A stretch of DNA of 64,000 nucleotides from Gonatopus flavifemur (GCA_018340375.1 JAFFJZ010000048.1:930001-994000); one strand, 5' to 3'; shown: positions 11,299 through 22,081, numbered from the stretch's first letter. The notes: generated from the sequence alone by a model not told the origin. A program made the numbers and translations.

Positions 11299-11554
11299 CG
11301 CAGTACTTAAGCAGGGTCTGAATGCGATCTTCGGAGTTCGGTTTTGGCAAATCACTCAGGGTACATTCTTTTTCGGTTAAAACCTTTTGTAAGTGGTGTA
11401 ACCTGAACGATTGTTCATTATAGGCGTTCTTGATCAAATTTCGCAGATTAAGGACATCTAATTCTGTGGAGCTCAGCACAGCTCTGCAATTTTCCTCAGA
11501 ACCTGTTTTTGCGCACGTTGAGTTGTTGATGTTCTGGGCCGTTTTATCGAGTGC
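11299..11554 (-). CDS. Host exon A3: 85-codon coiled-coil-like exon
   Basis: A minus-strand exon bounded by an acceptor (TTTTTTCAAG, exon from 11554) and a donor (TGCG then GTAAGC, exon to 11299). It encodes 85 residues starting ALDKTAQNINNSTCAK and ending LLKYC, plus one base of the next codon. It includes an NNST N-glycosylation sequon and a helical LNLRNLIKNAYNEQ...LHHLQKVL stretch. The entry phase (0) matches the exit phase of exon A2 at 16275-16424. I do not recognise the protein. A possible terminal exon follows at 11101-11067 (acceptor CGACAG, ten residues, then TGA), but it is short and weak. I see no frame damage. Confidence 0.6.
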
Positions 11555-12105
11555 CTTGAAAAAAAGTGTGGAGTTTAAAACCTGAGTTTAAAACATTAAA
11601 TACTGATATCATCCGCTTCAGAACCTGATGTAATACGTAAAATGTAATGAATTAGAGCTCAATAAGGTCAAAACAAGATCAATATCAGGTTGAAAAACAT
11701 TTTAAAAGTACGAACAGGGTGAGATTACAGTGAAAATTCGGATACAATCCGAGATTTATTCCATACTGAGGGAAACTCTGGCCATGTCCTAAATCCAGAC
11801 CCTCTTATGTTTTCTGAGGACTCAATGTAACAGTACAGGTATATATCAACTATTGATACTTAATGATGCTTCCATTGATACATTGGGCAAGGTGGTTATT
11901 GAGTTTGAAGTCTTCGGAAAACAACGAGATCCGATTTAGAACACGATCCGAGTTAGATCATTCTTCCATATGCAACAAATCAGAGACATCTCAAACATCT
12001 TTAAGGAGTTTTTCTAGTTAATAATATGCTAGTTTATGCGATAGCCACTCCATGAATGGATTTCATGATCCAGTGATCGAAAGTGTCCCGCGAAGACCAT
12101 ATATT
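11555..12105. other. Intronic or intergenic; nothing recognised
   Basis: If exons A2 and A3 belong together, this is intron. I see no inverted-repeat element or coding segment in it. Confidence 0.4.
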
Positions 12106-12330
12106 CCCAGACAGAAGAGTGCTAAAAAAATTCGCGACAATTCCCCAACAACACGGAGCAACTATTGTTGGGAAGTTGCTAGGAGGTTGCGTCGCCAAAT
12201 GCGCAGAAACATGCAACAAACTCGAAAGTTGTTGTCATGATGCTGCGAAAAAACAATCCTCCAACAACAAAACACAAACTGGTACAGCAACACTGAAGCA
12301 ACAGTTGCACTGCAACTTTTGCTGTCAGGG
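12106..12330. mobile_element. CCC-type MITE, TT duplication
   Basis: It starts CCCAGACAGAAGAG and ends with the complement of CCCTGACAGCAAAAGTTGC. TT lies outside both ends. The interior is rich in GCAAC and GTTGC words in both orientations, which creates spurious open frames. Confidence 0.75.
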
Positions 12331-12986
12331 TTATTTTGAAACTATTGATATTTCATTGTTATTGAGAACTAAATTGTTGATAAGTGTCAATGGGAGTTTT
12401 ATGAATTTATTTGTACATAAATAAAATTCACCGTGGAAAATTCAGTAATTTGCGAAGTATGGTAACAAAATCGTACTTTTTACAGAATTTCGAATTTCTT
12501 GGTGTCTATATGAATTAGCCAAGCTTTTAATTTGTGAATGAATAGACACATTTAAGGTGTCATTCGTATGATCATGTACTCATAAACTACTCAAAACTGC
12601 TGAAAATCCATCTCCTTAAACATATCTTCCCGAAGACATGAAGCTTCAACGAATACTCAGATCAAATCTGTATAGGTCGGGCTGGAAGTTCACGGGAGCT
12701 AATTTTTAAGTTCACAAATGATTGACGAAGGTTCTCGGAACGTTGAAATGTCCGTCTCGAAATACTTTCAGGAAGCATAAATAGAACATTAGAGATAGAT
12801 ACAGTGGACTCTCCGAATGTGTCCACCGACCTCTCTTTTCAACATTCCACATGACGGAAAATTAAAAAGAGAGGTCAGAGGACACATTGAGAGAGTCTAC
12901 TGTAGTTCATCGAAGATTCGTCGAAAGTTTGATAAAGCTCCACAAAAAGATGTATACTTATATCAATTTATATTAATCTATGCTCA

Positions 12987-13325
12987 TCATCATCATCATG
13001 GAGTAATCAGTCTTATGACTGGTTTGATGAAATCCTCCTACCCTGTCTATTATCCGCTAACCGTTTAATTTCTGCATATCTACGACAACCCTCATCATGT
13101 ATAATTTGCTTCATATAACCTAATCTAGGTCTACCTCTTCGAGTTCTACCATTCATTTTTCCTTCCAATATTGTTTTCAATAAGCCATCATGCCTTAATG
13201 CGTGTCCTATCAGATTACTTCTTCTTTTCACGACCTGTCTGAAAAGACTTCTTCTTTCATGTACCTTCTCCAGTACTTCTTCAGTTTTTACTTTCTCTAT
13301 CCACTTTACTCTAAGCATTCTTCTA
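12987..13325 (-). pseudogene. LINE-B: 3' end fragment
   Basis: The minus strand encodes MLRVKWIEKVKTEEVLEKV, then RRSNLIGHALRHDG, RTRRGRPRLGYMKQII and RLADNRQG, followed by a 3' tail of ATG trinucleotides. This is the C-terminal tail of the same LINE family as the longer copy at 35136-36900. It is 5'-truncated, as is usual for LINE insertions, and has an in-frame but non-functional coding remnant. Confidence 0.8.
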
Positions 13326-13342
13326 TATAATCTATGTTGATT

Positions 13343-14135
13343 CCCATATAAAAATGTTTAGGTTCCGCCAATGCTGACCATTGAATATAGTTTAGCGCAA
13401 TGTTGACAGGCAAGGCTTGGCAATCTATGAATATTCAACGTTGATTAACAACAAATATAATGTGCGAGTGAGGATCATTTGGAACGTAGTTGAATATTGC
13501 CACAAACTTTGGTCTAGTCTGGATGAAAATTAGTTTTCAATGTAGCGCCGATCATTGGTAATGGCATGGCTCAATATTGGCATGCTCCTTAATTTTAACT
13601 TTTGATGTCTGAATTGCTGTTTGTGTTGTGTTTCTCGCGAGTAGTGAGAAATGTATACGAGGAATATATGAAACTAAAATAATTCTCTGGAAGAACAGTC
13701 AATCGTTCTTTGTTACAGGTTACACCGGAGGGCTCCTACTGCTAATCCATATTGTGTATACTTCTCATGGCAAACTTTACCGACAAGAAGCACCGAGTTG
13801 TTTACAGATAAATGAGGAAAACACAATAAGATCCCAAATAGCATATATTTGAAATTGTGATATGCGCGTAATTTTTATGTATTTTTGGGTTAATTATTTT
13901 TTACAGTTTTATCATTGGCACAACATTAATGAAAAAAATGTTTCTATTGTTCGCCAATGATGGTCTATTTCATTGCCATTTCTGCATCAATGATGGGGCT
14001 CCATTGGAAAAACACATTGATGAATCATAAAATGATGTTATCATTACAGTGTTGTGCGATCCTTGGTTGCCAAGCCTCGGCCCTACTTCACCAACATTGC
14101 GCCATGCTAGCGCCAATGGTAAATTTCTGTGTGGG
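13343..14135. mobile_element. CCC-type element, 793 bp, TT duplication
   Basis: The left end is CCCATATAAAAATG; the right end complements CCCACACAGAAATTTACC. TT flanks both ends. The arms pair through CCGCCAATGCTG/AGCGCCAATGG and a GGCTTGGCAA block. Open frames inside (for example around 13957-14274) follow the inverted arms and do not look like a protein. Confidence 0.75.
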
Positions 14136-14155
14136 TTCATTAAATGATTATTCAT

Positions 14156-14265
14156 CCCTTAGGAAAGTTTTCCTCGCTCTTTTCCCTCTTCTCTCTCGGA
14201 ACATGGCAAAGAACATGGAAGTTTTGCAAGTTGATGGAAATGAACAGAGAAAACTTTTCTACGGG
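14156..14265. mobile_element. F1 hairpin MITE, AT duplication
   Basis: A 110-bp F1 copy. It starts CCCTTAGGAAAGTTTTCC, ends AACTTTTCTACGGG, and has AT on both sides. It lies only 20 bp from the preceding CCC-type element. Confidence 0.85.
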
Positions 14266-14474
14266 ATGTTCTAGAACATCTTTTGCAAGATGTATTTCCA
14301 GCACTTCTGAAAGATACCTTTAAGAACTCTTCAGAAATGTTCTTGGAGATCTCTCAATAGAATGTTCTTCTAGATATTTTCAGAACTGCAATGTTAATTG
14401 GGAGCTGTTAGGGTACTGTGAATCGAGGACACCCATGCGATAACCGCCGAAGGGCTCGAGAAGCGGTAAAAGTA

Positions 14475-14638
14475 CACTGTAAAAAGTCTGACTGAGAGTG
14501 GCTGCATCTTACTTGAAAACTTGACTGAAATTCAGTCTTTTCCTTTGTGTCGGCATTTGTTTTGGGGGCTTACTTTCAGCTGGAATAGGGCTAGTTTTGG
14601 CTGCATCTTAAGATAAGCCGATATTAAGGTTGAAAGTA
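14475..14638. mobile_element. CACNG-type MITE, right end lost
   Basis: It begins CACTGTAAAAAGTCTG after TA. It is colinear with the complete copy at 25757-25939, sharing GTGGCTGCATCTTA, GTGTCGG and TAAGCCGATAT, but it stops near 14638 before the second terminal repeat. Confidence 0.75.
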
Positions 14639-15129
14639 TGTACGGTGGGGTGAAAAATTAATCCAAATTTCCCCGTACGAGTTTTTCTTTAATCGATAGT
14701 TTTCGAGGAAAATAAATAAAAGCTACCTATTTTTTCGCACTGAGAATCAATATCTCACCACGCTATACCCGCTCTAACTCGGTCATTCTTCAATGTATCC
14801 AAATAAATTTTATGCTCTCTGATTTGTAAGACTTTTCCGAATACGACAATGTTGAACAAATGTGTGAAAATTAATAAATTTTCAATTCGAAGTCAACACC
14901 ACGTTTTTGACGCTTCGCATTGAAGAAGTGATGCGGGAAGTATGAGCCACAAAAAACGCTCAGCGATAAAGTTATTCGCTAGTGTATAGACAAACTTTTT
15001 GGGAATTTTTAGATCGATTAAACATAAAGTTTCTATTTTGCATTTTTTTTATAAATGAATGTTCATTTGTCAGAAATTTTATCCATGTAATAAAGGCCAC
15101 CCGTAGAAAAGTTATGCAGAAATTTTGAT
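14639..15129. other. No gene recognised
   Basis: AT-rich sequence with no supported feature. Confidence 0.4.
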
Positions 15130-15990
15130 TTTTGGGAAGAAATATTCAAGAAAACACGAGTTTTCAATGAAAAAGCAACCATAAACTTGGCCAAACTTTT
15201 ATCCAAAACCCATACCAGATTCGGAAAGATCATTGAATTTCACATTGATATTGACCAGCCTAAAATTCTCCTGAGACAGGTTCCGTTGAACTTATGTATG
15301 TTGAAAAAAGTTGAAGAAATGTGCCATTTCAGGACTTGATAGGTTAAACAACAAAAAACACTAAAAAATGACAGTGGGAGTCATTTAGGACGATCGGATG
15401 ATCTGAAAAAAAACCAAAAAAATAGAAAATTATTCCTTGTTGAAGTGGCTACCGCATGGACTAGGATCTTTTTGTTTGGTCAAAAATTGTCCGATTTACA
15501 TCCGATTTTGCACTTTCAAAAATTGATTTTTTCGAAAAATCGCAGCCATTTTGTTATTTTTTGATGAAGAAAAATATCCTAGTTCATTCGATAGGCATTT
15601 CAACAACGGATGATTCACCATTTTTCTTTAGATCATCCGGTAGCCTCAAATCACTCGCACCATCATTTTTTGGTGTTTTTTGTTTAAATTAAATTAAAAA
15701 TTGTTTAAATTAGTCTAACAAGAAAAATTGTTTTTTGATCTGACAAAAATTTTCCGTAATATTCAATGTTTCAAAAACATACCTAAAAATTTCCAAAACG
15801 ATATCTCAATTTTTTTTATCGAAAAAAGATGTTTGAAAAACACTTTTTCCTGAAAATCTAAACCAGAAACACGCCTTAATTTTGTTAATGTCATCCCATC
15901 GAAAAGTTTTCCCTGTTCATCGCCACGAATTTACAAACTCCCGATATTCTCTCCCATGTTTCAAGAAAAAAATAGAGAAAAGAACTACCC
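15130..15990. repeat. Dispersed repeat, inverted partner at 27050-27925
   Basis: About 800 bp matches the reverse complement of 27050-27925, including CCTAAAATTCTCCTGAGACA, AATGTGCCATTTCAGGACTT and an F1-like end (CCCATCGAAAAGTTTTCC at 15895). The copies are clearly diverged by substitutions and small gaps. I see no coding sequence. The two may be dispersed copies of one element, or the ends of something larger. Confidence 0.75.
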
Positions 15991-16117
15991 GTATAAAAGT
16001 TTTCCCTATTCATTTCCATAAACTTGCCAAATTTCCATGTTCCTTTCCATGTTTCAAGGAAAAAATAGGGAAAAGAACAAGGAAATTTGCCATTAACGAG
16101 AAAAACTTTCCTAAGGG
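15988..16117. mobile_element. F1 hairpin MITE in tandem with a partial F1
   Basis: A complete F1 (CCCGTATAAAAG to TTCCTAAGGG) directly follows a truncated F1 half at 15895-15987. The plus-strand open frame across both is a translation of F1. Confidence 0.85.
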
Positions 16118-16274
16118 CAGTCACCGGGAACCAACTCAACGACGCGGTCATCAGGGTATTGGTCTCGAGCGAATTGGCGTTATCATTTTGACTCTGAACT
16201 GACGGTCGGAGTATAACGTCTGACATCTGGCCAAAGCTAGATCACTTTTCAATTTCTACGTGGGATCGACTTAC

Positions 16275-16424
16275 GTTTTGTAATTCTCGGAGTGCTCTCC
16301 ATCCTTGGTAATAAGAAGAGGTGACTTCTTTGGAACACTGAATGTAGAAAATTTGAGACTCGTTCTCCAATTCATGTACCTCCGAACATGTGAATATCAA
16401 TTTTAATCTCGTTACCATTAATCG
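16275..16424 (-). CDS. Host exon A2: 50 codons
   Basis: A minus-strand exon between acceptor TTTCGTGTTTCAG (exon from 16424) and donor GTAAGT (exon to 16275). It encodes 50 residues from RLMVTRLKLIFTCSEV to WRALRELQN, in phase 0 at both ends. It has two cysteines about 16 residues apart and one N-glycosylation sequon (NES). It lies 67 bp downstream of exon A1 and is phase-compatible with A1 and A3. The coding frame is intact. I do not recognise a family. Confidence 0.65.
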
Positions 16425-16491
16425 CTGAAACACGAAAAAAAAAACATTATTATCGAGCCGATCTTACGGTATTCGAATATTATATACGTAC

Positions 16492-16665
16492 ATCCAGTTG
16501 AGACATGACCTTGAATTGAGTTGAATTCGCGATAACAGACTGAAAATGAACGGTCGCATTGGTTAGCTGCCAACGTAAATCCCTGATTTCCTCCATTAAA
16601 TCACCACAAGTCTTCTGAAGCTCTCGTATTTGGAGTTTTGAATTATACAGTTTGTCAGATGCTCC
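16492..16665 (-). CDS. Host exon A1: 58 codons, coiled coil
   Basis: A minus-strand exon between acceptor CAATTTCAG (exon from 16665) and donor GTACGT (exon to 16492). It is exactly 58 codons, phase 0 at both ends. It runs from GASDKLYNSKLQIRELQK to VMSQLD. The LQIRELQKTCGDLMEEIRDL stretch has heptad-like hydrophobic spacing, so a coiled coil is likely. Two sequons (NAT, NST) point to an extracellular or lumenal protein, as inference. Frame and splice sites are intact, suggesting a live gene and not a TE remnant. Confidence 0.65.
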
Positions 16666-16739
16666 CTGAAATTGAAACGAATGATTTGGATTCGACTTAT
16701 ACAAATGATAAAAACAAGGAATCAATGGAACTTCTCAAA

Positions 16740-17565
16740 ATTTGGAATTCCATTTTCCCTACCAACACACCCACCGATGTCCATGTCGCATCTCTGTGAA
16801 GATGTTTAGAAATTTGGAGAATAATTACACTATATTTCTTTCAGTGTGTGTATTTCCTGCTCTGTAAATCCAGATTAGTGAAAAGTATTGAGAATCAGTG
16901 AATTTCACTGGTGGATTCACTGATTCTCCGTACTTTTCACTGATTTGGATTCAGAGAGAGGTGGAAAATTCCTCTAAAAATTTCTGAAAACTTCAGAGGT
17001 TTTTAGTGAAGATTTTTTCTAGAGAATTTCAGAGGTGTTCCTAGTTTTTCAGAGAGTTTCAATGTTTTTCAGAAATATTCAGAGTTTTTCAGAGATATTC
17101 ATAGATATTCAGAGATATTTCCAATAAAAAAACCTGTCCAATAGACAAGAGTTTTTCAGAGTTCAAAAAAACGTTCATAGATTTTCAGAATTATTCAGAT
17201 TTTTTCAGGTCTGTATAGATCTTTTAAGATGTTGTCACAATTTCTTTTAGTGAGATTCAGAGATTTTCACTGAAATCCAGAGAAATTTTTAGAGGTTTCC
17301 AGAGAAATTATAAATTTTAATTCTTACCTGTATGACGTGAATCAAGTTTAAAACACACAGGAGATGAATAAAATTCATTTTTTTAATACAAATGGAAAGC
17401 TTTGATTAAAATCCCTACTAAAATATGAATACTCGCTTCGTGCATGTTCGATATATATAATGGAGCCAAGAACAAGATAACTAGTATCATTGGATTATTG
17501 GTCCAAATTTCAATTTAATCGACTTTCGTATTTCAAAATCATCTGCTTGAAGAACCATGCAAGTG
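16740..17565. other. Intron or intergenic; TTTTTCAGAG-type simple repeats
   Basis: From about 16990 to 17310 the sequence repeats words such as TTTTTCAGAG and GATATTCAGAG with much degeneration. Around 16875-16945 a short inverted pair (AGTGAAAAGTATTGAGAATC and GATTCTCCGTACTTTTCACT) forms a hairpin. No gene is supported. Confidence 0.5.
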
Positions 17566-17621
17566 CTTGTAATCAGTCCTCACGGACAAAGAAATGAGTG
17601 ATTCGTTTTGTTCTTTCGAAG

Positions 17622-17779
17622 TCAACGATGTAACTTATCGAAGGAGATGTGCATAAATTCAATGACATTGGAGTATGAAAATATTGAGGTGCCAAATATT
17701 TGTATAAGCTGGTCTGGAACGACTTCAGTACAACGCAATCCAAATTTTGCTTTTTTCTGTTCATTGTTGATACTAACAT
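17622..17779 (-). CDS. Host exon B3 (left arm): candidate 3' coding exon
   Basis: A minus-strand exon from acceptor AGTTGAACAG (exon from 17779) to a TGA at 17624-17622. With the single base carried over from B2, the frame reads N then VSINNEQKKAKFGLRC and ends FMHISFDKLHR. The amino-acid pattern looks like protein; the competing longer frame in the same stretch does not. ATTAAA-like signals downstream are weak. It may be a terminal or alternative terminal exon. An identical exon lies inverted in the right arm at 22082-22239. Confidence 0.5.
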
Positions 17780-17824
17780 CTGTTCAACTATGAATTCAAA
17801 TTCTAACTATAGGCGTAACGTTAC

Positions 17825-17882
17825 TGGATATCTCGTTATCGGGAAATTTCCATTGAGTCTCACATTGTAGCAGACCAGAAAT
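17825..17882 (-). CDS. Host exon B2 (left arm): 19 codons
   Basis: A minus-strand exon from acceptor CTGCCAACAG (exon from 17882) to donor GTAACG (exon to 17825), 58 bp. It encodes ISGLLQCETQWKFPDNEIS plus one base. A stronger-looking donor (GTGAGA) after 19 bp is an alternative, and would also enter B3 in frame. Phases fit B1 upstream (0) and B3 downstream (1). Confidence 0.45.
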
Positions 17883-17990
17883 CTGTTGGCAGAAAATTCA
17901 AATTCAAGTGAATATCGAATGATGCAGTAGTATTTCGATGCTGAGTATAAAAAAAAAAAGTTGAAAACGTGTGTGGTACAGGTGTCTCAC

Positions 17991-18128
17991 CATCGTATTA
18001 TCGAGTTTCAATATTAATAAATACCCATTGTATGATGATCGATAAATTTCTTCGTCACCAGAAGTAAAGAGTTTCAAAGTCTCCAGAGCCGAAAACCCAA
18101 AAAAAGCATCCTTCGAACTTTCCAAAAA
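17991..18128 (-). CDS. Host exon B1 (left arm): 46 codons
   Basis: A minus-strand exon from acceptor TTTTTCCTCAG (exon from 18128) to donor GTGAGA (exon to 17991). It is exactly 46 codons, phase 0 on both sides, from FLESSKDAFFGFSALETLKL to LILKLDNTM. Both splice sites are canonical. Because its phases are 0/0, it could splice to B2 or directly to exon A1 at 16665. That would make A and B parts of one gene with alternative 3' ends. I do not recognise the protein. It is duplicated inverted at 21735-21872. Confidence 0.6.
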
Positions 18129-18286
18129 CTGAGGAAAAATTTCATTCTTCTAAAAGAAAATTCCCTACTTGTATTGTTATTCGCGAATTCTCCATAAACG
18201 TTCCATCAGAGTTTCGGAATTCTCTCTCAGAATTGGGGCGTGAAAAAAAATTCGGAGAATTTTTTTGGTCCGGAGATTTCTTACTT

Positions 18287-18567
18287 CCCATACAGCACAA
18301 GAGTCCCCACGAAGGAGTCCCGTTATGCTGATCAATATGTATTCATTATGAATACTTTGAATTCAAAATGAACTCTTTATGAACAACTTAATGCTCAGAA
18401 AGAATTCATATCTGAATTCCGCAATGAATTCTTCGGGCATTCAATACGTTTTCATTTTGAATCCATTGAATTCATATTGAATTCATTATTAGTCGCATAA
18501 CGGGGACGATTCAAGACATCTTGCAGAAGTCTTCAAGAATTCAAATTGATCTTTAGTGCTGGCTGGG
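18287..18567. mobile_element. CCC-type MITE (left arm), TT duplication
   Basis: It starts CCCATACAGCACAAGA and ends with the complement of CCCAGCCAGCACTAAAG, with TT outside both ends. The interior is a series of GAATTCAT/ATGAATTC words pairing into a hairpin. The inverted duplicate is at 21296-21576. Confidence 0.8.
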
Positions 18568-18673
18568 TTCTCACTCCACAGAATTATTCACAGTAAAAAG
18601 TAAATCTTAATTCTATGATCGACTGATTTTCAGATGAGGCTTAAAATCAGCAATCTTACGATTTCAGCCGTAA

Positions 18674-18811
18674 TCATCATCATGAAGTAATCAGTCTTAT
18701 GACTGGTTTGATGAAATCCTCCAACCCTGTGTATTATCCGCTAACCGCTTAATTTCTGCATATCTACGACAACCCTCATCATGTATAATTTGCTTCATAT
18801 AACCTAATCTA
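18674..18811 (-). pseudogene. LINE-B 3' end (left arm)
   Basis: The minus strand encodes LGYMKQIIHDEGCRRYAEIK and ends RISSNQS, followed by the ATG-rich 3' tail. It abuts the mariner at the TA target. The duplicate is at 21052-21190. Confidence 0.75.
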
Positions 18812-19861
18812 CAGGTTGGTTGAAAAGTTTTGAAAGCAAAAATGAAAGATTCCAACGATCCTCCAATAATTTTATACGATCTCTGTAATGATTTTCCGGA
18901 AGCTCCACAAAATACTGTTCCACAGCTGCAATAGCTTCTTTATTCGACGAAAAACGCTTTCCACGAAGGAATTGTTTCAAATATCTGAAGAAGTAATAGT
19001 CGGAGGGAGCCAAATCTGGTGAATACGGTGGGTGCTCAAGCAATTCGTACTTTAATTCGTTCAGTTTAGCCATCGCCAGAACACTCGTGTGAACACGTGC
19101 ATTGTCTTGATGAAAAATGATTTTTTTCTTCCGTAAGCCGGGTCTTTTTTCAAGAATTTTTTCATCTAACCGGTCCAAAAGGTTGCAATAATATTCAGAG
19201 TTAATTGTTTTACCTTTTTCGAGATAATCAATCAACAAAACCCCTTTTGCGTCCCAAAAAACCGATGCTAAAACTTTTTTTGCCGATCGTTCCGACTTTA
19301 CCCGTTTTTGAGTTGAACAACTAGCTTCAGTCCACTGTAAACGTTCTTGTTTCAATTTGGGATCATGATGGTAGATCCAAGTCTCGTCCACAGTTATGAA
19401 ACGACGCAAAAAATCGGTCTTATTCTGCTCAAAACGTTCCAAATTACGCTGAGAAATTTGTTTTCGATTCAGTTTTTGTTGAATTGTCAACGAATGCGGC
19501 ACTAACTTTCATATGTAAGCTTTTTCATATGTAATTCTTCGTGTAAAATATGGAGTACTCGTTCATCCGAGATGCCTATGGTATCAGTAATTTCACGCTT
19601 AGTCAAACTCGGATCTTTACAAACAATATCATAGACTTGCTCAATGATGTCTGATTTCGTTGCACTTTTTGGACGTCCACTACGTGATTGATCTTCAACG
19701 CTTGTACGACCACGTTTAAACTCTAAAATCCATCGATGTACAGTTGGAAATGAAGGAGCAGATTCCTTCAACACTTCCTTCATTTTAGTATGAATTTCTG
19801 TTGCTGATAAACCTTCCAAAACAAAGAATTTTATCACTGCACGATATTCGGACTTTTCCAT
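18804..19861 (-). pseudogene. Mariner transposase, frameshifted
   Basis: A DD34D transposase of cut-and-paste mariners. The N-terminal part, from the ATG at 19861-19859 (MEKSEYRAVIKFFVLEG), carries two helix-turn-helix regions (LSATEIHTKM and SLTKREITDTIGISDERVL) and a GRPKSATKS linker. The catalytic part has VDETWIYHHDP, HQDNARVHTS and YSPDLAPSDYYFF. The last two aspartates are 34 residues apart. The halves are out of frame: near 19500-19525 a CATATGAAA word is duplicated, producing a TAG just after HMKKLTYES. The C-terminal frame runs through the terminal repeat to a stop at 18804. The copy is recent but inactive. Confidence 0.9.
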
Positions 19862-20039
19862 TTTCACAAAATACACTGACACGTCAACTTTGAATGGCTT
19901 GTAAACAAAGAACGAATTGACAGATCGGAACAAAATTGTGTGTGTGTTCAAATGAAGGATGAAATATAAAAATAGCGTATAAATTTTGATTCCTGTATTG
20001 GTTGATAGGTGTCGCTTCCAAAACTTTTCAACCAACCTG
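18812..20039 (-). mobile_element. Mariner element, 1,228 bp, TA duplication
   Basis: A full-length mariner with terminal inverted repeats CAGGTTGGTTGAAAAGTTTT at both ends and TA on each side (18810-18811 and 20040-20041). It encodes a transposase on the minus strand. The outer flanks are two non-adjacent parts of LINE-B, so the element sits precisely at an internal LINE deletion. Confidence 0.95.
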
Positions 20040-20041
20040 TA

Positions 20042-20469
20042 TGTTATTCTCTATTTTTCTGTATATAATTTTTGTCAGTATTTTCGAGGCATGTGAAGTT
20101 AAACTAATCGTTCTGTAGTTCTCGCATTTGCCTGCTCCTTGTCTATTTGGAATGGTGAAAATTATTGTATTCTTCTGGAAATCTTTCGGTACTTCTCCTA
20201 TTCCGTACATATCTCTGACCAATTCAAACAGTGCGTCACGAGTTCTCTGACTGGAGGCTTTGATAAGGTCCGCACTTATGCCATCTATTCCGGGCGCTTT
20301 ATTATTTTTCAATTCTTCTGAAGCCCTGTCGAATTCTGATCTCAAAATTGAATCTCTCAATTCTTCTTCGTCGCCATCTTCCTCCCTTTCTAAAAGTCCT
20401 ATATTATAGCTTCCTTTGTACAGATCTTCTAAATGATTGATCCATTGTTCTACGAGTGAACGACGTTCT
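20042..20469 (-). pseudogene. LINE-B: RT N-terminal fragment
   Basis: The minus strand encodes VEQWINHLEDLYKGS, then SEELKNNKAPGIDGIS, then EVPKDFQKNTIIFTIPN and ENYRTISLTSHASKILTKII, the start of a LINE reverse transcriptase. It ends abruptly at KIENN, where the mariner begins. The adjacent LINE-B material on the other side is the far C-terminus, so several hundred codons are missing. Confidence 0.85.
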
Positions 20470-21051
20470 CTGTGGACGAGACTTGGATCTACCATCATGA
20501 TCCCAAATTGAAACAAGAACGTTTACAGTGGACTGAAGCTAGTTGTTCAACTCAAAAACGGGTAAAGTCGGAACGATCGGCAAAAAAAGTTTTAGCATCG
20601 GTTTTTTGGGACGCAAAAGGGGTTTTGTTGATTGATTATCTCGAAAAAGGTAAAACAATTAACTCTGAATATTATTGCAACCTTTTGGACCGGTTAGATG
20701 AAAAAATTCTTGAAAAAAGACCCGGCTTACGGAAGAAAAAAATCATTTTTCATCAAGACAATGCACGTGTTCACACGAGTGTTCTGGCGATGGCTAAACT
20801 GAACGAATTAAAGTACGAATTGCTTGAGCACCCACCGTATTCACCAGATTTGGCTCCCTCCGACTATTACTTCTTCAGATATTTGAAACAATTCCTTCGT
20901 GGAAAGCGTTTTTCGTCGAATAAAGAAGCTATTGCAGCTGTGGAACAGTATTTTGTGGAGCTTCCGGAAAATCATTACAGAGATCGTATAAAATTATTGG
21001 AGGATCGTTGGAATCTTTCATTTTTGCTTTCAAAACTTTTCAACCAACCTG
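20470..21051 (+). pseudogene. Second mariner copy, 3' half only
   Basis: An inverted duplicate of the 3' half of the mariner at 18812-20039. It starts at the first catalytic motif (DETWIYHHDP) and keeps HQDNARVHTS and APSDYYFF. It ends in the CAACCAACCTG terminal repeat, followed by TA. It has no 5' half: the break at 20470 joins it directly to LINE-B. All three catalytic aspartates are present, but the helix-turn-helix region is absent. Confidence 0.95.
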
Positions 21052-21190
21052 TAGATTAGGTTATATGAAGCAAATTATACATGATGAGGGTTGTCGTAGA
21101 TATGCAGAAATTAAGCGGTTAGCGGATAATACACAGGGTTGGAGGATTTCATCAAACCAGTCATAAGACTGATTACTTCATGATGATGAT
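21052..21190 (+). pseudogene. LINE-B 3' end (right arm)
   Basis: An inverted duplicate of 18674-18811, encoding LGYMKQIIHDEGCRRYAEIK on the plus strand and ending in ATGATGATG. Confidence 0.8.
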
Positions 21191-21295
21191 TACGGCTGAA
21201 ATCGTAAGATTGCTGATTTTAAGCCTCATCTGAAAATCAGTCGATCATAGAATTAAGATTTACTTTTTACTGTGAATAATTCTGTGGAGTGAGAA

Positions 21296-21576
21296 CCCAG
21301 CCAGCACAAAAGATCAATTTGAATTCTTGAAGACTTCTGCAAGATGTCTTGAATCGTCCCCGTTATGCGACTAATAATGAATTCAATATGAATTCAATGG
21401 ATTCAAAATGAAAACGTATTGAATGCCCGAAGAATTCATTGCGGAATTCCGATATGAATTCTTTCTGAGCATCAAGTTGTTCATAAAGAGTTCATTTTGA
21501 ATTCAAAGTATTCATAATGAATACATATTGATCAGCATAACGGGACTCCTTCGTGGGGACTCTTGTGCTGTATGGG
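21296..21576. mobile_element. CCC-type MITE (right arm)
   Basis: The inverted duplicate of 18287-18567. AA flanks both ends, the complement of the TT seen on the left. It was copied with the arm and is not an independent insertion. Confidence 0.85.
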
Positions 21577-21734
21577 AAGTAAGAAATCTCCGGACCAAAA
21601 AAATTCTCCGAATTTTTTATCACGCCCCAATTCTGAGAGAGAATTCCGAAACTCTGATGGAACGTTTATGGAGAATTCGCGAATAACAATACAAGTAGGG
21701 AATTTTCTTTTAGAAGAATGAAATTTTTCCTCAG

Positions 21735-21872
21735 TTTTTGGAAAGTTCGAAGGATGCTTTTTTTGGGTTTTCGGCTCTGGAGACTTTGAAACTCTTTACT
21801 TCTGGTGACGAAGAAATTTATCGATCATCATACAATGGGTATTTATTAATATTGAAACTCGATAATACGATG
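21735..21872 (+). CDS. Host exon B1 duplicate (right arm)
   Basis: Same 46 codons and splice sites as 17991-18128, now on the plus strand (acceptor TTTTTCCTCAG, donor GTGAGA). The coding sequence is unchanged by eye. Whether this copy is transcribed is unknown: no upstream exons or promoter lie between the arms. Confidence 0.5.
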
Positions 21873-21978
21873 GTGAGACACCTGTACCGCACACGTTTTC
21901 AACTTTTTTTTTATACTCAGCATCGAAATACTACTGCATCATTCGATATTCACTTGAATTTGAATTTTCTGCCAACAG

Positions 21979-22036
21979 ATTTCTGGTCTGCTACAATGTG
22001 AGACTCAATGGAAATTTCCCGATAGCGAGATATCCA
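21979..22036 (+). CDS. Host exon B2 duplicate (right arm)
   Basis: Matches 17825-17882 except for one substitution that changes a codon (PDNE becomes PDSE). Splice sites are conserved. Confidence 0.4.
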
Positions 22037-22081
22037 GTAACGTTACGCCTATAGTTAGAATTTGAATTCATAGTTGAACAG

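Noticed and set aside
17573..17779. Longer 68-codon frame over exon B3
   Set aside because: The frame set by B1-B2 splicing gives a more protein-like sequence ending at the TGA at 17622; the longer frame has no phase-compatible upstream exon.
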